Assembly: GCF_900090265.1 (NCBI RefSeq)
Contig: NZ_LT607752.1
Span: 6,454,001 to 6,518,000 of the forward strand
Direction: 5' to 3'
Length of the DNA: 64,000 bases
Source: Micromonospora rifamycinica
Lineage (GTDB): Bacteria; Actinomycetota; Actinomycetes; Mycobacteriales; Micromonosporaceae
This document shows positions 36,668 to 46,581 of this stretch, in pieces (the stretch's first letter is position 1; each line of letters starts with the position of its first letter). The notes under the pieces are model-generated. The model made no database searches, was not told the origin of the DNA, and saw only the letters and a list, made by a program, of their open reading frames with translations. Both the position numbers and the translations under genes were made by a program.

Positions 36668-37263
36668 ACCGCCTCGCCGTGCCGGCCCTGTGCCGTGCCG
36701 GCCGCCTCGTCGTGCCGGGCCCGTGCCGGCCGCCGTCATCGGCCTCGGGCGGGGACCATCTCCCCATGGAGTCGTATGCCTGTGGGTCATGAATATGACA
36801 GGTAGGCATACCACTCAGTGTCGAACGATGCTCTGGATGCTGTTCGGATTCCTGGCCCGGCCCGCCCCTGTGGACCTGCGGCGATCGGGTGAGTCGGGTG
36901 GCGAGCGCCGGACCCGGTCCCGTCGGCGGGCGGTCGGTGCCGTCCGTCAGCACCCGACCCCCGTCGCCGGGCGCGGACCCGTCGGCGCCCGGTGCGGTCC
37001 GCCGGGCACCCGGTCCCGTGCCCGGCACGTTCCGTCGGCGGGTACCCGATGCCGTCGCCGGGCATCCGGTCCGACGTGGGGCATCCGGTCCGACGCGGGG
37101 CACGGTCCCGTCGTCCGGCAGGCCCTGCCTGCCGGAACGCGCCGCCGGGCGACCCGCCATCGGCCGTGCGGGGATCGACGCCGTCCGCCGGGATAGAGTC
37201 GTCGACTGACCATGCGCGGCCGGTCCACCGGGGCGCGGCGCGACGTACTCGGGGGTAACAGCG
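36668..37263. other. 596-bp intergenic region before rapZ
   Basis: No gene supported. It contains the 38-bp dyad (36774-36811), degenerate GC-rich repeats of a CCCGTCGGCGGG type from 36910 to 37120 (including GGGCATCCGGTCCGACG twice, 19 bp apart, from 37060), and TAGAGT at 37194-37199, the likely -10 for the rapZ-yvcK-whiA transcript. Confidence 0.6.
36774..36811. repeat. 38-bp AT-rich interrupted dyad
   Basis: GTATGCCT, 4 nt, GTCAT, GAAT, ATGAC, 4 nt, AGGCATAC: both arm pairs match perfectly and symmetrically. It lies in non-coding DNA, is far more AT-rich than its surroundings, and could be a protein-binding site or an RNA hairpin. Confidence 0.8.
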
Positions 37264-38175
37264 GTGAGCGAGGCGCGGACAGCCGGCGGGTACGTCGAGG
37301 GCGGCACGGCGGAGTCGGACACCACGCTGGTGGTGGTCACCGGCCTGTCCGGCGGTGGCCGCAGCACGGTGGCCCGCGCCCTGGAGAACGTCGGCTACTA
37401 CGTGGTGGACAACCTGCCGCAGGCGCTGATGCTGGACATGGCCGAGCTGGCGATGAAGGCCGGCGGCGCGGCCCGGCGTACCGCGATGGTGCTGGACGTG
37501 CGGTCGCGGGCCTTCTCCACCGACCTGGCCGGGGCGATCCGGGAGCTGAAGGACCGGGGCTTCTCGCCCCGGGTGGTCTTCGTCGACGCCGACGACGAGG
37601 TGCTGATCAGGCGGTTCGAGAGCGTCCGCCGGTCGCACCCGTTGCAGGGCGAGGGGCGGTTGGCCGACGGCATCGCCGTCGAGCGCGCCCTGCTGGAGGA
37701 GGCCCGGGACCAGGCCGATGTGATCATCGACACCAGCCACCTCAACGTCAACCAGCTCCGTCGCCGGGTCGAGGAGCTGTTCGGCGGCGAGGACGCCCGT
37801 CGGCTGCGACTCACCGTGCTCTCCTTCGGCTTCAAGTACGGCCTGCCGCCGGATGCTGATTTCGTGCTCGACGCCCGGTTCCTGCCGAATCCGTACTGGG
37901 TGCCGGAGCTGCGGGAGCACACCGGTCGGGAGCCGGCGGTCAGCGCGTACGTGCTCGGGCAGGAGGGCGCGGACACCTTCGTCGCCTCGTACGCCGACCT
38001 GGTCAACGCCACCACCGCCGGGTTCGAGCGGGAGGGCAAGCGCTACCTGACGGTGGCGGTCGGCTGCACCGGCGGCAAGCACCGCAGCGTGGCGATCGCC
38101 GAGGAGTTGGCCGAGCGGCTGCGCCAGTCGGGGCTGGCCGCCAACGCGCAGCACCGGGACCTGGGGCGGGAATGA
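37264..38175 (+). CDS. rapZ: RNase adapter / nucleotide-binding protein RapZ (YvcJ)
   Basis: 303-residue P-loop protein. Walker A GLSGGGRSTVARAL (about 27-40) follows a short variable N-terminus; the C-terminal domain carries LSFGFKYGLPPDADFVLDARFLPNPYW and VGCTGGKHRSVAIAE. In enterobacteria RapZ controls glucosamine-6-phosphate synthase via sRNA decay; in Gram-positives YvcJ is an ATP/GTPase of less clear role. It is the first gene of the conserved rapZ-yvcK-whiA trio. GTG 37264 is used; the next gene overlaps by 4 bp. Confidence 0.95.
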   Translation: MSEARTAGGYVEGGTAESDTTLVVVTGLSGGGRSTVARALENVGYYVVDNLPQALMLDMAELAMKAGGAARRTAMVLDVRSRAFSTDLAGAIRELKDRGFSPRVVFVDADDEVLIRRFESVRRSHPLQGEGRLADGIAVERALLEEARDQADVIIDTSHLNVNQLRRRVEELFGGEDARRLRLTVLSFGFKYGLPPDADFVLDARFLPNPYWVPELREHTGREPAVSAYVLGQEGADTFVASYADLVNATTAGFEREGKRYLTVAVGCTGGKHRSVAIAEELAERLRQSGLAANAQHRDLGRE

Positions 38176-39134
38176 CGGCGACGTCGGTGGTCGCCTTCGG
38201 CGGTGGGCACGGCCTGTCCGCCTCGCTGCGGGCACTGCGACACTGCGCCGGGGAACTGGACCTGGACATCACCGCCGTGGTCACCGTCGGCGACGACGGC
38301 GGTTCCAGCGGCCGGCTGCGGGCCGAACGCGGCGGCCTGCCCCCGGGTGACCTGCGGCAGGCGCTGGTCGCGCTGGCCGGGGACCATCCGGCCACCCGGC
38401 GCAGTGCCGGGCTGTTCCAGCACCGGTTCACCGGCGACCCCCGGGACGGGCTGGCCGGGCACGCGGTGGGCAACCTGGTGCTCTGCGGCCTGATGGAGCA
38501 GCTCGGCGACCCGGTCGCCGCGCTGGCACACGCCGGGGCGATGCTCGGCACGGTCGGCCGGGTGCTGCCGATGTCCGCCCAGCCGGTGGACATCGAGGCG
38601 CAGGTACGCGGGGTCGACCCGGCCCACCCCGACGAGCTGCGCACCGTGCGTGGTCAGCACCAGGTGGCGGTGACCACCGGCACGGTGGAGGCGCTGCGGC
38701 TCACCCCGGACGCCCCGGTGGCCTGCCCGGAGGCGGTGGCCGCGGTCGGCGGTGCGGACTGGCTGATCTTCGGGCCGGGTAGCTGGTACACCAGCGTGCT
38801 GCCGCACCTGCTGGTGCCGGGGCTGGCCGAGGCGATCGTGACCAGCCCGGCCCGCCGGCTGGTCACCCTCAACCTGGCCGCCGAGCAGGAGACCCTGGGT
38901 CTCTCGGTGGCCGACCATCTGGCCGCGCTGCGGTGGTACCTTCCGCAACTCACCGTGGACTACGTGGTGGCCGACTCCAAAGCGGTGGGTGACCCGGAAC
39001 CGGTCGGGCGTGCGGCAGAATCGCTGGGTGCCCGGTTGGTCCTCGCCCCGGTCGCCGTCGACGACGGCACACCCCGTCACGATCCGGCCGCCCTGGCTGC
39101 CGCACTGGTGCCTGTCCTGGGCGCCGATCGTTAA
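38172..39134 (+). CDS. Gluconeogenesis factor YvcK (CofD-like, UDP-sugar sensor)
   Basis: 320-residue CofD/YvcK-family protein: SVVAFGGGHGLSASLRALR at the start, VTVGDDGGSSGRLR (about 38-51), PPGDLRQAL, and FGPGSWYTSVLPHLLV. In Bacillus YvcK supports growth on gluconeogenic carbon sources and cell shape. In mycobacteria the homologue CuvA binds UDP-GlcNAc and is phosphorylated by Ser/Thr kinases to influence wall precursor supply. ATGA overlap with rapZ shows translational coupling. No membrane segment. Confidence 0.94.
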   Translation: MTATSVVAFGGGHGLSASLRALRHCAGELDLDITAVVTVGDDGGSSGRLRAERGGLPPGDLRQALVALAGDHPATRRSAGLFQHRFTGDPRDGLAGHAVGNLVLCGLMEQLGDPVAALAHAGAMLGTVGRVLPMSAQPVDIEAQVRGVDPAHPDELRTVRGQHQVAVTTGTVEALRLTPDAPVACPEAVAAVGGADWLIFGPGSWYTSVLPHLLVPGLAEAIVTSPARRLVTLNLAAEQETLGLSVADHLAALRWYLPQLTVDYVVADSKAVGDPEPVGRAAESLGARLVLAPVAVDDGTPRHDPAALAAALVPVLGADR

Positions 39135-39188
39135 GCACGTACGTAATCACCGGCGACACGCCGGTACCGGTCCGTGAGGGGGCGCACA

Positions 39189-40169
39189 ATGGCGATGACG
39201 GCTGCGGTCAAGGACGAGCTGAGCCGGGTCGACGTGCCCAAGCCCTGCTGCCGGCGGGCGGAGATGGCCGCCCTGCTGCGCTTCGCCGGTGGGCTGCACA
39301 TCGTCTCCGGCCGGGTGGTGGTGGAGGCGGAGCTGGACACCGGGGCGGTGGCCCGCCGGCTGCGCCGGGAGATCGCCGAGGTGTACGGCTACCCCAGCGA
39401 GATCCACGTGCTCGCCTCGGGCGGGCTGCGCAAGGGAAGCCACTTCATCGTCCGGGTGGTCAAGGACGGCGAGGCGCTGGCCCGGCAGACCGGCCTGCTC
39501 GACGTCCGGGGTCGACCGGTACGCGGCCTGCCACCGCACGTGGTGGCGGCGAACGTCTGCTGCGCGGTGTCGGCCTGGCGGGGCGCGTTCATGGCGCACG
39601 GCTCGTTGACCGAGCCGGGCCGCTCCAGTGCGCTGGAGATCACCTGCCCCGGGCCGGAGTCCGCGCTGGCCCTGGTCGGCGCGGCCCGCCGGATCGGCAT
39701 CACCGCCAAGAACCGGGAGGTGCGCGGGGTGGACCGGGTGGTGGTCAAGGACGGCGACGCGATCGCCGCGCTGCTCACCCGGATCGGCGCACACTCCAGC
39801 GTGCTGGCCTGGGAGGAGCGCCGGGTGCGCCGCGAGGTGCGGGCCACCGCCAACCGGCTGGCGAACTTCGACGACGCCAACCTGCGCCGCTCGGCGCGGG
39901 CCGCGGTGGCCGCCGCCGCCCGGGTCACCCGGGCGCTGGAGATCCTCGCCGACGACGCCCCGAACCACCTCACCTCGGCCGGTCAGCTGCGGCTGGAGCA
40001 CCGGCAGGCGTCGCTGGAGGAGCTGGGCGCGCTGGCCGACCCGCCGTTGACCAAGGACGCGATCGCCGGGCGGATCCGCCGGCTGCTGGCGCTCGCCGAC
40101 AAACGCGCCCGTGACCTGGGCATCCCGGATACCGAAGCGGCCGTCACGCCGGACATGCTCGTGGTCTGA
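39189..40169 (+). CDS. whiA: Sporulation/cell-division transcription factor WhiA
   Basis: 326-residue protein combining a LAGLIDADG homing-endonuclease-like N-terminal domain (about 20-210) with a C-terminal helix-turn-helix (about 250-310, LEELGALADPPLTKDAIAGRIRRL). In Streptomyces it works with WhiB to switch on sporulation septation genes such as ftsZ and filP. The start MAMTAAVKDELSRV is identical in form to the S. coelicolor protein; GAGGGGG lies 6 nt upstream. Its presence fits a sporulating actinomycete. It is the third gene of the rapZ-yvcK-whiA group. Confidence 0.97.
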   Translation: MAMTAAVKDELSRVDVPKPCCRRAEMAALLRFAGGLHIVSGRVVVEAELDTGAVARRLRREIAEVYGYPSEIHVLASGGLRKGSHFIVRVVKDGEALARQTGLLDVRGRPVRGLPPHVVAANVCCAVSAWRGAFMAHGSLTEPGRSSALEITCPGPESALALVGAARRIGITAKNREVRGVDRVVVKDGDAIAALLTRIGAHSSVLAWEERRVRREVRATANRLANFDDANLRRSARAAVAAAARVTRALEILADDAPNHLTSAGQLRLEHRQASLEELGALADPPLTKDAIAGRIRRLLALADKRARDLGIPDTEAAVTPDMLVV

Positions 40170-40507
40170 TAGGACGGTGGGTCGCCATCCGGCGGGCGCG
40201 TGCGGGGCACGGGCCGGCGGGGGTGACGTGCCACGGGTCGGGCGGGTGGGGCGTGCCGTGCCGTCGACCCGGCGGGGTCACCACCCGCCGCATCGCGGCG
40301 GGGCACGCTCGGATAGGGTCGACGGGTACGGCAAGGGGGCCGGCACAGGCACTCCTCGCCGTGCACGCCGCCTCAGGCGGTCAGGTCCTCCCAGACCGTG
40401 GCGGGGTGGCCGAGACGAATCGTCAACGGCCGGCTCACCGGCCGGCGCACACACCTCCGCCGGCCCGTTCTGACGTCGGCGGACCAGAACGCGAGGAGAT
40501 GGGACCT
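40170..40507. promoter_or_regulatory. Leader and promoter region of the glycolytic operon
   Basis: TAGGGT at 40314-40319 is a likely -10, giving an mRNA leader of about 185 nt. The leader contains a small hairpin GGCCGG-CTCA-CCGGCC (40428-40443). A tRNA-like stretch near 40402 was examined and rejected. No riboswitch class was recognised. Confidence 0.5.
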
Positions 40508-41512
<1,005 letters not shown>

Positions 41513-41564
41513 GTGCGAGGAGTGAGCTTGCGAGCCCCGCAGTCACGAACGGAGAGTTAGCTCT

Positions 41565-42764
41565 GTGAGCATCCGCAACCTCGACGACCTGCTCGCCGAG
41601 GGGGTGTCGGGTCGGCGCGTGCTGGTGCGCGCCGACCTGAACGTCCCGCTCGACAAGCAGACCGGGGAGATCACCGACGACGGCCGGATCCGGGCCGTCC
41701 TGCCCACCCTGGGCGCGCTGGTGCAGGCCGGGGCGAAGGTCGTGGTCTGTTCGCACCTGGGCCGCCCGAAGGGCGCCCCGGACCCGCAGTACAGCCTCCG
41801 CCCGGTCGCCGGGCGGCTCGGTGAGCTGCTGGACGCGCCGGTGCACTTCGCCACCGACACCGTCGGCGAGTCCGCCCGCGCCACGGTGGACGCGCTGGCC
41901 GACGGTCAGGTCGCCCTGCTGGAGAACCTCCGCTTCAACAAGGGGGAGACCAGCAAGGACGACGCCGAGCGGGGGGCCTTCGCCGACCAGCTCGCCGCGT
42001 TCGGCGAGGCGTACGTGGACGACGCGTTCGGTGCGGTGCACCGCAAGCACGCCAGCGTCCACGACGTACCGGCCCGGTTGCCGCACGTCGCGGGCCGGCT
42101 GGTCCTGCGCGAGGTGGAGGTGCTGTCCCGGCTGACCGGGGAGCCGGAGCGCCCGTACGTGGTGGTGCTCGGCGGTTCCAAGGTCTCCGACAAGCTGGCG
42201 GTCATCGAGGCGCTGCTGCCGAAGGTCGACCGGCTGCTCATCGGCGGCGGGATGTGCTTCACCTTCCTCAAGGCCCAGGGCCACGAGGTGGGCACCTCGC
42301 TGCTGGAGGAGGAGATGGTCGAGACCTGCGGCAACCTCCTGGCCCGCGCCGACGGCAAGATCCTGCTCCCGGTCGACGTGGTGGCCGCGGACGCCTTCGC
42401 CCCGGACGCCGCGCACGACACGGTGCCCGCCGACGGCATCCCCAGCCACCGGCTCGGCCTGGACATCGGCCCGGAGACGGTGGCCGGCTTCACCGCCGCG
42501 CTGTCCGGCGCGAGGACGGTCTTCTGGAACGGCCCGATGGGCGTGTTCGAGATGCCGGCGTTCGCGGGCGGCACCCGGGGGGTCGCCGAGGCGATCACCA
42601 AGACCGACGCGTTCACCGTGGTCGGTGGCGGGGACTCCGCCGCGGCCGTCCGGGCGCTCGGGCTGGACGAGTCGTCGTTCGGTCACATCTCCACCGGCGG
42701 CGGCGCCTCCCTGGAGTACCTGGAGGGCAAGACCCTCCCCGGCATCGCGGCCCTGGAGAACTGA
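41565..42764 (+). CDS. pgk: Phosphoglycerate kinase
   Basis: 399-residue two-domain kinase that makes ATP from 1,3-bisphosphoglycerate. The substrate loop is VLVRADLNVPLD (about residue 20), with HLGRPKG near 65. The nucleotide domain has VVVLGGSKVSDKL, FWNGPMGVFE, and VGGGDSAAAV followed by STGGGASLEYLEGKTLPG. GTG 41565 has GGAGAG upstream. TGATG overlap with the next gene indicates coupling. Confidence 0.97.
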   Translation: MSIRNLDDLLAEGVSGRRVLVRADLNVPLDKQTGEITDDGRIRAVLPTLGALVQAGAKVVVCSHLGRPKGAPDPQYSLRPVAGRLGELLDAPVHFATDTVGESARATVDALADGQVALLENLRFNKGETSKDDAERGAFADQLAAFGEAYVDDAFGAVHRKHASVHDVPARLPHVAGRLVLREVEVLSRLTGEPERPYVVVLGGSKVSDKLAVIEALLPKVDRLLIGGGMCFTFLKAQGHEVGTSLLEEEMVETCGNLLARADGKILLPVDVVAADAFAPDAAHDTVPADGIPSHRLGLDIGPETVAGFTAALSGARTVFWNGPMGVFEMPAFAGGTRGVAEAITKTDAFTVVGGGDSAAAVRALGLDESSFGHISTGGGASLEYLEGKTLPGIAALEN

Positions 42765-43555
42765 TGGCGAGCGTCACCCGCCGGCCGCTGATGGCCGGCA
42801 ACTGGAAGATGAACCTCAACCACCTCGAGGCCAACCTGCTGGTGCAGAAGCTGGCCGCGAGCCTCACCGAGCAGCAGCTCACCGCCGTCGAGACGGTGGT
42901 CCTGCCGCCCTTCACCGACCTGCGTACCGTGCAGACCGCGGTGGACGGCGACAAGCTGCTCATCGGCTACGGCGGGCAGGACCTCTCGCCGTACCAGTCC
43001 GGCGCGTACACCGGGGACATCTCCGGGGCGATGCTGGCCAAGCTGGGCTGCACCTACGTGACGGTCGGGCACTCGGAGCGGCGGCAGTACCACTACGAGG
43101 ACGACGCGATCGTCAATGCCAAGGTGGCCGCGGCGCTGGCCAACGGGCTGACCCCGATTCTCTGCATCGGTGAGGGCCTGGAGATCCGCGAGCAGCTGCG
43201 GCACGTGCCGCACTGCTGCGACCAGCTCGACGGCGCCCTCAAGGGGCTCACCGCCGAGCAGGTCACCCAGGTCGTGGTCGCGTACGAGCCGGTCTGGGCG
43301 ATCGGCACCGGCAAGACCGCCACCCCCGAGGACGCCCAGGAGGTCTGCGGGGAGGTCCGCAAGCGGCTGGTCGAGACCTACGACCAGGGCACCGCCGACC
43401 AGGTCCGGATCCTCTACGGCGGCTCGGTCAAGTCGTCCAACGTCGCATCGATCATGTCCCAGCCGGACGTGGACGGGGCGCTGGTGGGCGGGGCCAGCCT
43501 GGACGCCGAGGAGTTCGCGAAGATCTGCCGCTTCCCGGAGCACACGGTCGCCTGA
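42764..43555 (+). CDS. tpiA: Triosephosphate isomerase
   Basis: 263-residue TIM barrel interconverting DHAP and GAP. MAGNWKMN carries the active-site Lys, VTVGHSERRQY the electrophilic His, AYEPVWAIGTGKTAT the catalytic Glu and phosphate loop, and LYGGSVKSSN the C-terminal phosphate site. Its ATG shares the last base of the pgk stop, so expression is coupled. Confidence 0.97.
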   Translation: MASVTRRPLMAGNWKMNLNHLEANLLVQKLAASLTEQQLTAVETVVLPPFTDLRTVQTAVDGDKLLIGYGGQDLSPYQSGAYTGDISGAMLAKLGCTYVTVGHSERRQYHYEDDAIVNAKVAAALANGLTPILCIGEGLEIREQLRHVPHCCDQLDGALKGLTAEQVTQVVVAYEPVWAIGTGKTATPEDAQEVCGEVRKRLVETYDQGTADQVRILYGGSVKSSNVASIMSQPDVDGALVGGASLDAEEFAKICRFPEHTVA

Positions 43556-43650
43556 TCGCTCGCTATTCTTGACTCCGCCCGTCCACCGGTCGGTGCCGCC
43601 GTGCCCGATCTGTCCGGGCGAGGATCGTAACGAGAGGACTGACCCCAGCC

Positions 43651-43911
43651 ATGCCGATCTGGTTCGCATACACGTTGATCGTGTTGCTGGTCATCACGAG
43701 CGTTCTGCTCACCATGCTCATCCTGCTGCACCGGGGTAAGGGCGGCGGGCTGTCGAGCATGTTCGGCGGCGGGGTCAGCTCCAGCCTGGCCGGCTCGTCG
43801 GTGGCCGAGAAGAACCTGGACCGCTACACCGTCCTGGTGAGCATCGTCTGGTTCGCCTGCATCGTCGGGCTCGGCCTCTGGCTCCGGCTCCAGCTCAACA
43901 GCGGGGCCTGA
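43651..43911 (+). CDS. secG: Preprotein translocase subunit SecG
   Basis: An 86-residue membrane protein with two hydrophobic helices (about 3-26 and 60-80) separated by the conserved Gly/Ser loop KGGGLSSMFGGGVSSSLAGS. It assists SecYE-A-dependent export. Location directly after tpiA is conserved in actinobacteria. GAGAGG precedes ATG 43651. It is the last gene before a strong terminator. Confidence 0.95.
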   Translation: MPIWFAYTLIVLLVITSVLLTMLILLHRGKGGGLSSMFGGGVSSSLAGSSVAEKNLDRYTVLVSIVWFACIVGLGLWLRLQLNSGA

Positions 43912-43928
43912 GCGACTCGATCAGGTCG

Positions 43929-43934
43929 TACAAT
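43929..43934 (+). promoter_or_regulatory. Candidate -10 (TACAAT) upstream of rbpA
   Basis: A near-consensus -10 in the secG-rbpA gap; no good -35 at 17-18 nt. If used, transcription would start inside the adjoining hairpin. Confidence 0.4.
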
Positions 43935-43935
43935 C

Positions 43936-43973
43936 TGCGCGCGGTCCGTCACGGACCGCGCGCAGTTTTGTTT
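43936..43973 (+). terminator. Rho-independent terminator of the gap-pgk-tpi-secG operon
   Basis: Arms TGCGCGCGGTCCGT (43936-43949) and ACGGACCGCGCGCA (43951-43964) pair perfectly over 14 bp and are followed by GTTTTGTTT. It is one of the few hairpins here with a real T-tract. Confidence 0.9.
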
Positions 43974-44039
43974 CTCCGTCCCGTCGCCCGTCGCCCGCCT
44001 CCGGCGGCGGGTTCCCTCCGACGACAGGAGCGAGCAACA

Positions 44040-44384
44040 GTGGCCAGTGGCAACGTCATCCGCGGTTCACGAATCGGGTCGGCACCCGAGCGTCCCACCG
44101 AACGGCACGAACCGGCCCCCCGCCGCGCGGTCACCTACTGGTGCCGCAACGACCACGCCACCGAGATCCGGTTGGCGTTGGACGCCGAGGAGCCGGCGGT
44201 CTGGGACTGCCCGCGCTGCGGCGTGCCGGCCGGGCGGGACGCCCAGAACCCGCCCGGACGCACCCGCCCCGAGCCCTACAAGACCCACCTGGCGTACGTG
44301 AAGGAGCGCCGCACCCCCCAGGAGGGGGAGGCGCTGCTGAACGAGGCACTGGCCGCGTTGCGCCGCCGCCGCGGCCGGGAGTGA
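44040..44384 (+). CDS. rbpA: RNA polymerase-binding protein RbpA
   Basis: 114-residue activator that binds RNA polymerase and group 1/2 sigma factors and stabilises the open complex in actinobacteria. VASGNVIRGSRIGS is the conserved N-terminal tail that contacts promoter DNA. The zinc module has C-x-N-x-H and CPRCG-V-PAG, and the C-terminal sigma-interaction domain has RTRPEPYKTHLAYVKERR. GTG 44040 is the standard start; AGGAG is upstream. The window thus encodes a general promoter-opening factor close to many TAnnnT-only promoters. Confidence 0.96.
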   Translation: MASGNVIRGSRIGSAPERPTERHEPAPRRAVTYWCRNDHATEIRLALDAEEPAVWDCPRCGVPAGRDAQNPPGRTRPEPYKTHLAYVKERRTPQEGEALLNEALAALRRRRGRE

Positions 44385-44580
44385 CCACGGAGCCCCCACG
44401 GTCGGGAACGACCACTACGGCCCCGCTGTCGGGAACGACCGCTGCGCCGCCGCAGCGGCCGGACACGACCCCGGCGGCGCGGGCGCGCTGACCCGGGCCC
44501 GCACCGCCGGGTCGCTGCGGCTCTACCCGGTCCGGAGGGCCGGGGCGCTGCGGCTCAGCGCGGCCGGGTCGCCCCGGGGC
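44385..44580. other. rbpA-pgl convergent gap with short direct repeat
   Basis: GTCGGGAACGACC occurs at 44401 and 44428 (27 bp apart); the first lies in a palindromic GGTCG-GGAA-CGACC. No gene. Confidence 0.5.
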
Positions 44581-45351
44581 TCAGCGCAGGCTGCGCAGTC
44601 GGGGCGGCACGTCGGCCGCCGCCGCCCGGTCGAGCAGCCAGAGGGTCCGCGAGACGCCCTGCACCCCGGCCGCCGGCAACTGCTTCGGGCCGGCTCCGGC
44701 CAGCGCCATCCCCACCGCCCGCGCCTTGTCGGCCCCGCTGGCGACCAGCCAGACCTCCTCGGCGGTGTTGATCGACGGCAGGGTGAGGGTGGTCCGCACC
44801 GGCGGCGGCTTCGGGCTGCCCCGGACCGCGCTGACCGGCCGGCTGTCGTGGTGCACCGGGTGCTCGGGGAAGACCGACGCCACGTGCCCGTCCTCGCCGA
44901 CGCCCAGCATCAGCACGTCGAAGTGGGGCAGCGCGGCGTGACCGGGCCGGGCCGCCCGCGCCAGCTCCTCGGCGTACGCGGCGGCGCCGGCCTCCGGGTC
45001 GTCACCGGTGGGGCCGTCGGTGGCCGGCATCGGATGCACCCGGGCCGGGTCCAACGGCACCAGGTCCAGCAGCGCGGCCCGGGCCTGCGTCTCGTTGCGT
45101 TCCGGGTCGCCGGCCGGCAGGAAGCGCTCGTCGCCCCACCAGACGTCCACCCGGGACCAGTCGACCGCGTCGTGGGCGGGCAGCGCGACCACCGCCCGGT
45201 GCACCGCCGCGGCGATCCGACCGCCGGTCAGCACGATCGACGCCGCACCCCGCTCCGCCTGCGCGTCGAGCAGCTTCACCACCAGCCGGGCCGCCACCGC
45301 CTGCGCCAGCAGGTCGGCGTCGGCGTGCACGGCGACACTCGCCTCACTCAT
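44581..45351 (-). CDS. pgl: 6-phosphogluconolactonase
   Basis: 256-residue DevB-type lactonase, second step of the oxidative pentose-phosphate pathway. Motifs are SIVLTGGRIAAAVHRA (about 43-58), VDVWWGDERFLP, and VLMLGVGEDGHVASVFPEH. The ATG at 45351 (MSEASVAVHADAD) is used although its ribosome site is weak; the frame is open upstream for about 50 codons of Arg-rich, non-conserved sequence. It is the last gene of tkt-tal-zwf-opcA-pgl. Confidence 0.95.
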   Translation of the reverse strand: MSEASVAVHADADLLAQAVAARLVVKLLDAQAERGAASIVLTGGRIAAAVHRAVVALPAHDAVDWSRVDVWWGDERFLPAGDPERNETQARAALLDLVPLDPARVHPMPATDGPTGDDPEAGAAAYAEELARAARPGHAALPHFDVLMLGVGEDGHVASVFPEHPVHHDSRPVSAVRGSPKPPPVRTTLTLPSINTAEEVWLVASGADKARAVGMALAGAGPKQLPAAGVQGVSRTLWLLDRAAAADVPPRLRSLR

Positions 45352-45518
45352 CTTGGCCTTTCCCGACCGCTCGGCGCGGTCCTGCTCGTCGTGGCGGGAC
45401 CGGTCGGCCCGCCGGGTGCCGGCTGTCACCAGCGCGTCGTGCCGGGGCGGGTGGTCGACCCGCCGCTGCCCCGACCGGCCGGTGCGCGGCCCGCCAGGAC
45501 CGCCCACCGGCCTACGGT

Positions 45519-46535
45519 CTAGGACGCCGCGCTGGTGCCGGCGTGCGTGCTCACGCCCGCCTCCGCCCGCCGCGCGGTGGCCGGGTCCTTCCAGACGTGC
45601 ACCCGCTGCGACGGGCGCTGCTCCAGACCGGACAGGCCGGCCGCCGCGCCCAGCGCCTCGGCGTAGACCTGGTCGGCGTCGAGCCGGCGCAGCTCCTCGG
45701 CCAGCTCGTCACCGAGCGGGCGACGCACCAGCGGCAGCACCCGGTCGTCCTGGCCGGTACGCCGGAACGTGGCCAGGCTGTCGTCCCGGGTCAGGGTCAG
45801 CTCGTCGCCGTTGGCGCAGCGCAGCTGCACCTGACGCATCCGCGGGTGGTCGTCGGTGTGCTGCCACTGCGGCTCGATGCCGAGCCGGGCGGCCAGCCAG
45901 CCCTGCATCAGCGCCGCCGTCGGATCCCGGCGCGGGGCCACCACTGTCGCCTCGGTGACCCGGGCCTCGGTGGTGTCGAACGCCCCGGCGACCAGGGTGC
46001 GCCACGGGGTGATCCGGGTCCAGGCCAGGTCGGTGTCGCCGGGGGCGTAGTCCCGGGCCCGTTCCCGCAGCGCCTCGATCGGGTCGGCCGCCTGCGCGCA
46101 GTCGGTGATCCGCCGGTCGGCGACCACCCCGAGGAAGTCGGTGGCGATCTCCGCCGGTGGCTCGCCGTGCCACCAGGTGACCACCGGCACGTCCGGCACC
46201 AGCAGCGGCATCACCACCGATTCGGCGTGCAGGGCGAGCCGGCCGTACATCCGGGTCACCACCGCCTCGCACGGCCCCAGTCGGCCGCCGACCACGATCT
46301 CCGCGTCCAGCCGGTTGCGTTCCCGCTCGACGTCGGCGCGGACGACCACGAGCAGCCGGCAGGGGTGGGCGGCGGCGGCGATGGTGGCCGCCGCCTCCGC
46401 GTCCCGGACCCGCTTCTCGTCGACCACCACGATCAGGGTCAGCGCCATCCCGCTGGCCACCCCGCCCGCGCTCCGCCGCTCGGCGGCGAGTGCCTTGACC
46501 ACCTCGTTGCCGGTGGTGTCCCACAGCCCGATCAC
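45519..46535 (-). CDS. opcA: Glucose-6-phosphate dehydrogenase assembly/redox protein OpcA
   Basis: 338-residue OpcA. Conserved blocks include IGLWDTTGNEVVKAL at the N-terminus, MALTLIVVVD, PLLVPDVPVVTWWHGEPP, LAWTRITPWRTLVA, and a C-terminal domain with LPLVRRPLGDELAEELRRLD. In cyanobacteria OpcA activates G6PDH; actinobacterial homologues are found next to zwf and are thought to do the same. GTG 46535 follows GGGAGG by 5 nt. It lies 46 bp downstream of zwf. Confidence 0.94.
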   Translation of the reverse strand: MIGLWDTTGNEVVKALAAERRSAGGVASGMALTLIVVVDEKRVRDAEAAATIAAAAHPCRLLVVVRADVERERNRLDAEIVVGGRLGPCEAVVTRMYGRLALHAESVVMPLLVPDVPVVTWWHGEPPAEIATDFLGVVADRRITDCAQAADPIEALRERARDYAPGDTDLAWTRITPWRTLVAGAFDTTEARVTEATVVAPRRDPTAALMQGWLAARLGIEPQWQHTDDHPRMRQVQLRCANGDELTLTRDDSLATFRRTGQDDRVLPLVRRPLGDELAEELRRLDADQVYAEALGAAAGLSGLEQRPSQRVHVWKDPATARRAEAGVSTHAGTSAAS

Positions 46536-46581
46536 TGGTGCCTCCCGGTCCGCCCGCTGTGCCTGCTGCCCTCGTGGCCGT

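Noticed and set aside
36810..36850. Possible LexA box around TGTCGAACGATG / CTGTTCGG
   Set aside because: The half-sites are not at the N4 spacing of the actinobacterial LexA site and no repair gene follows.
40395..40470. tRNA-like stretch GGTGGCCGAG in the gap leader
   Set aside because: No matching T-loop (GTTCGA-type) or acceptor stem follows at the right distance; the resemblance is limited to the D-arm-like block.
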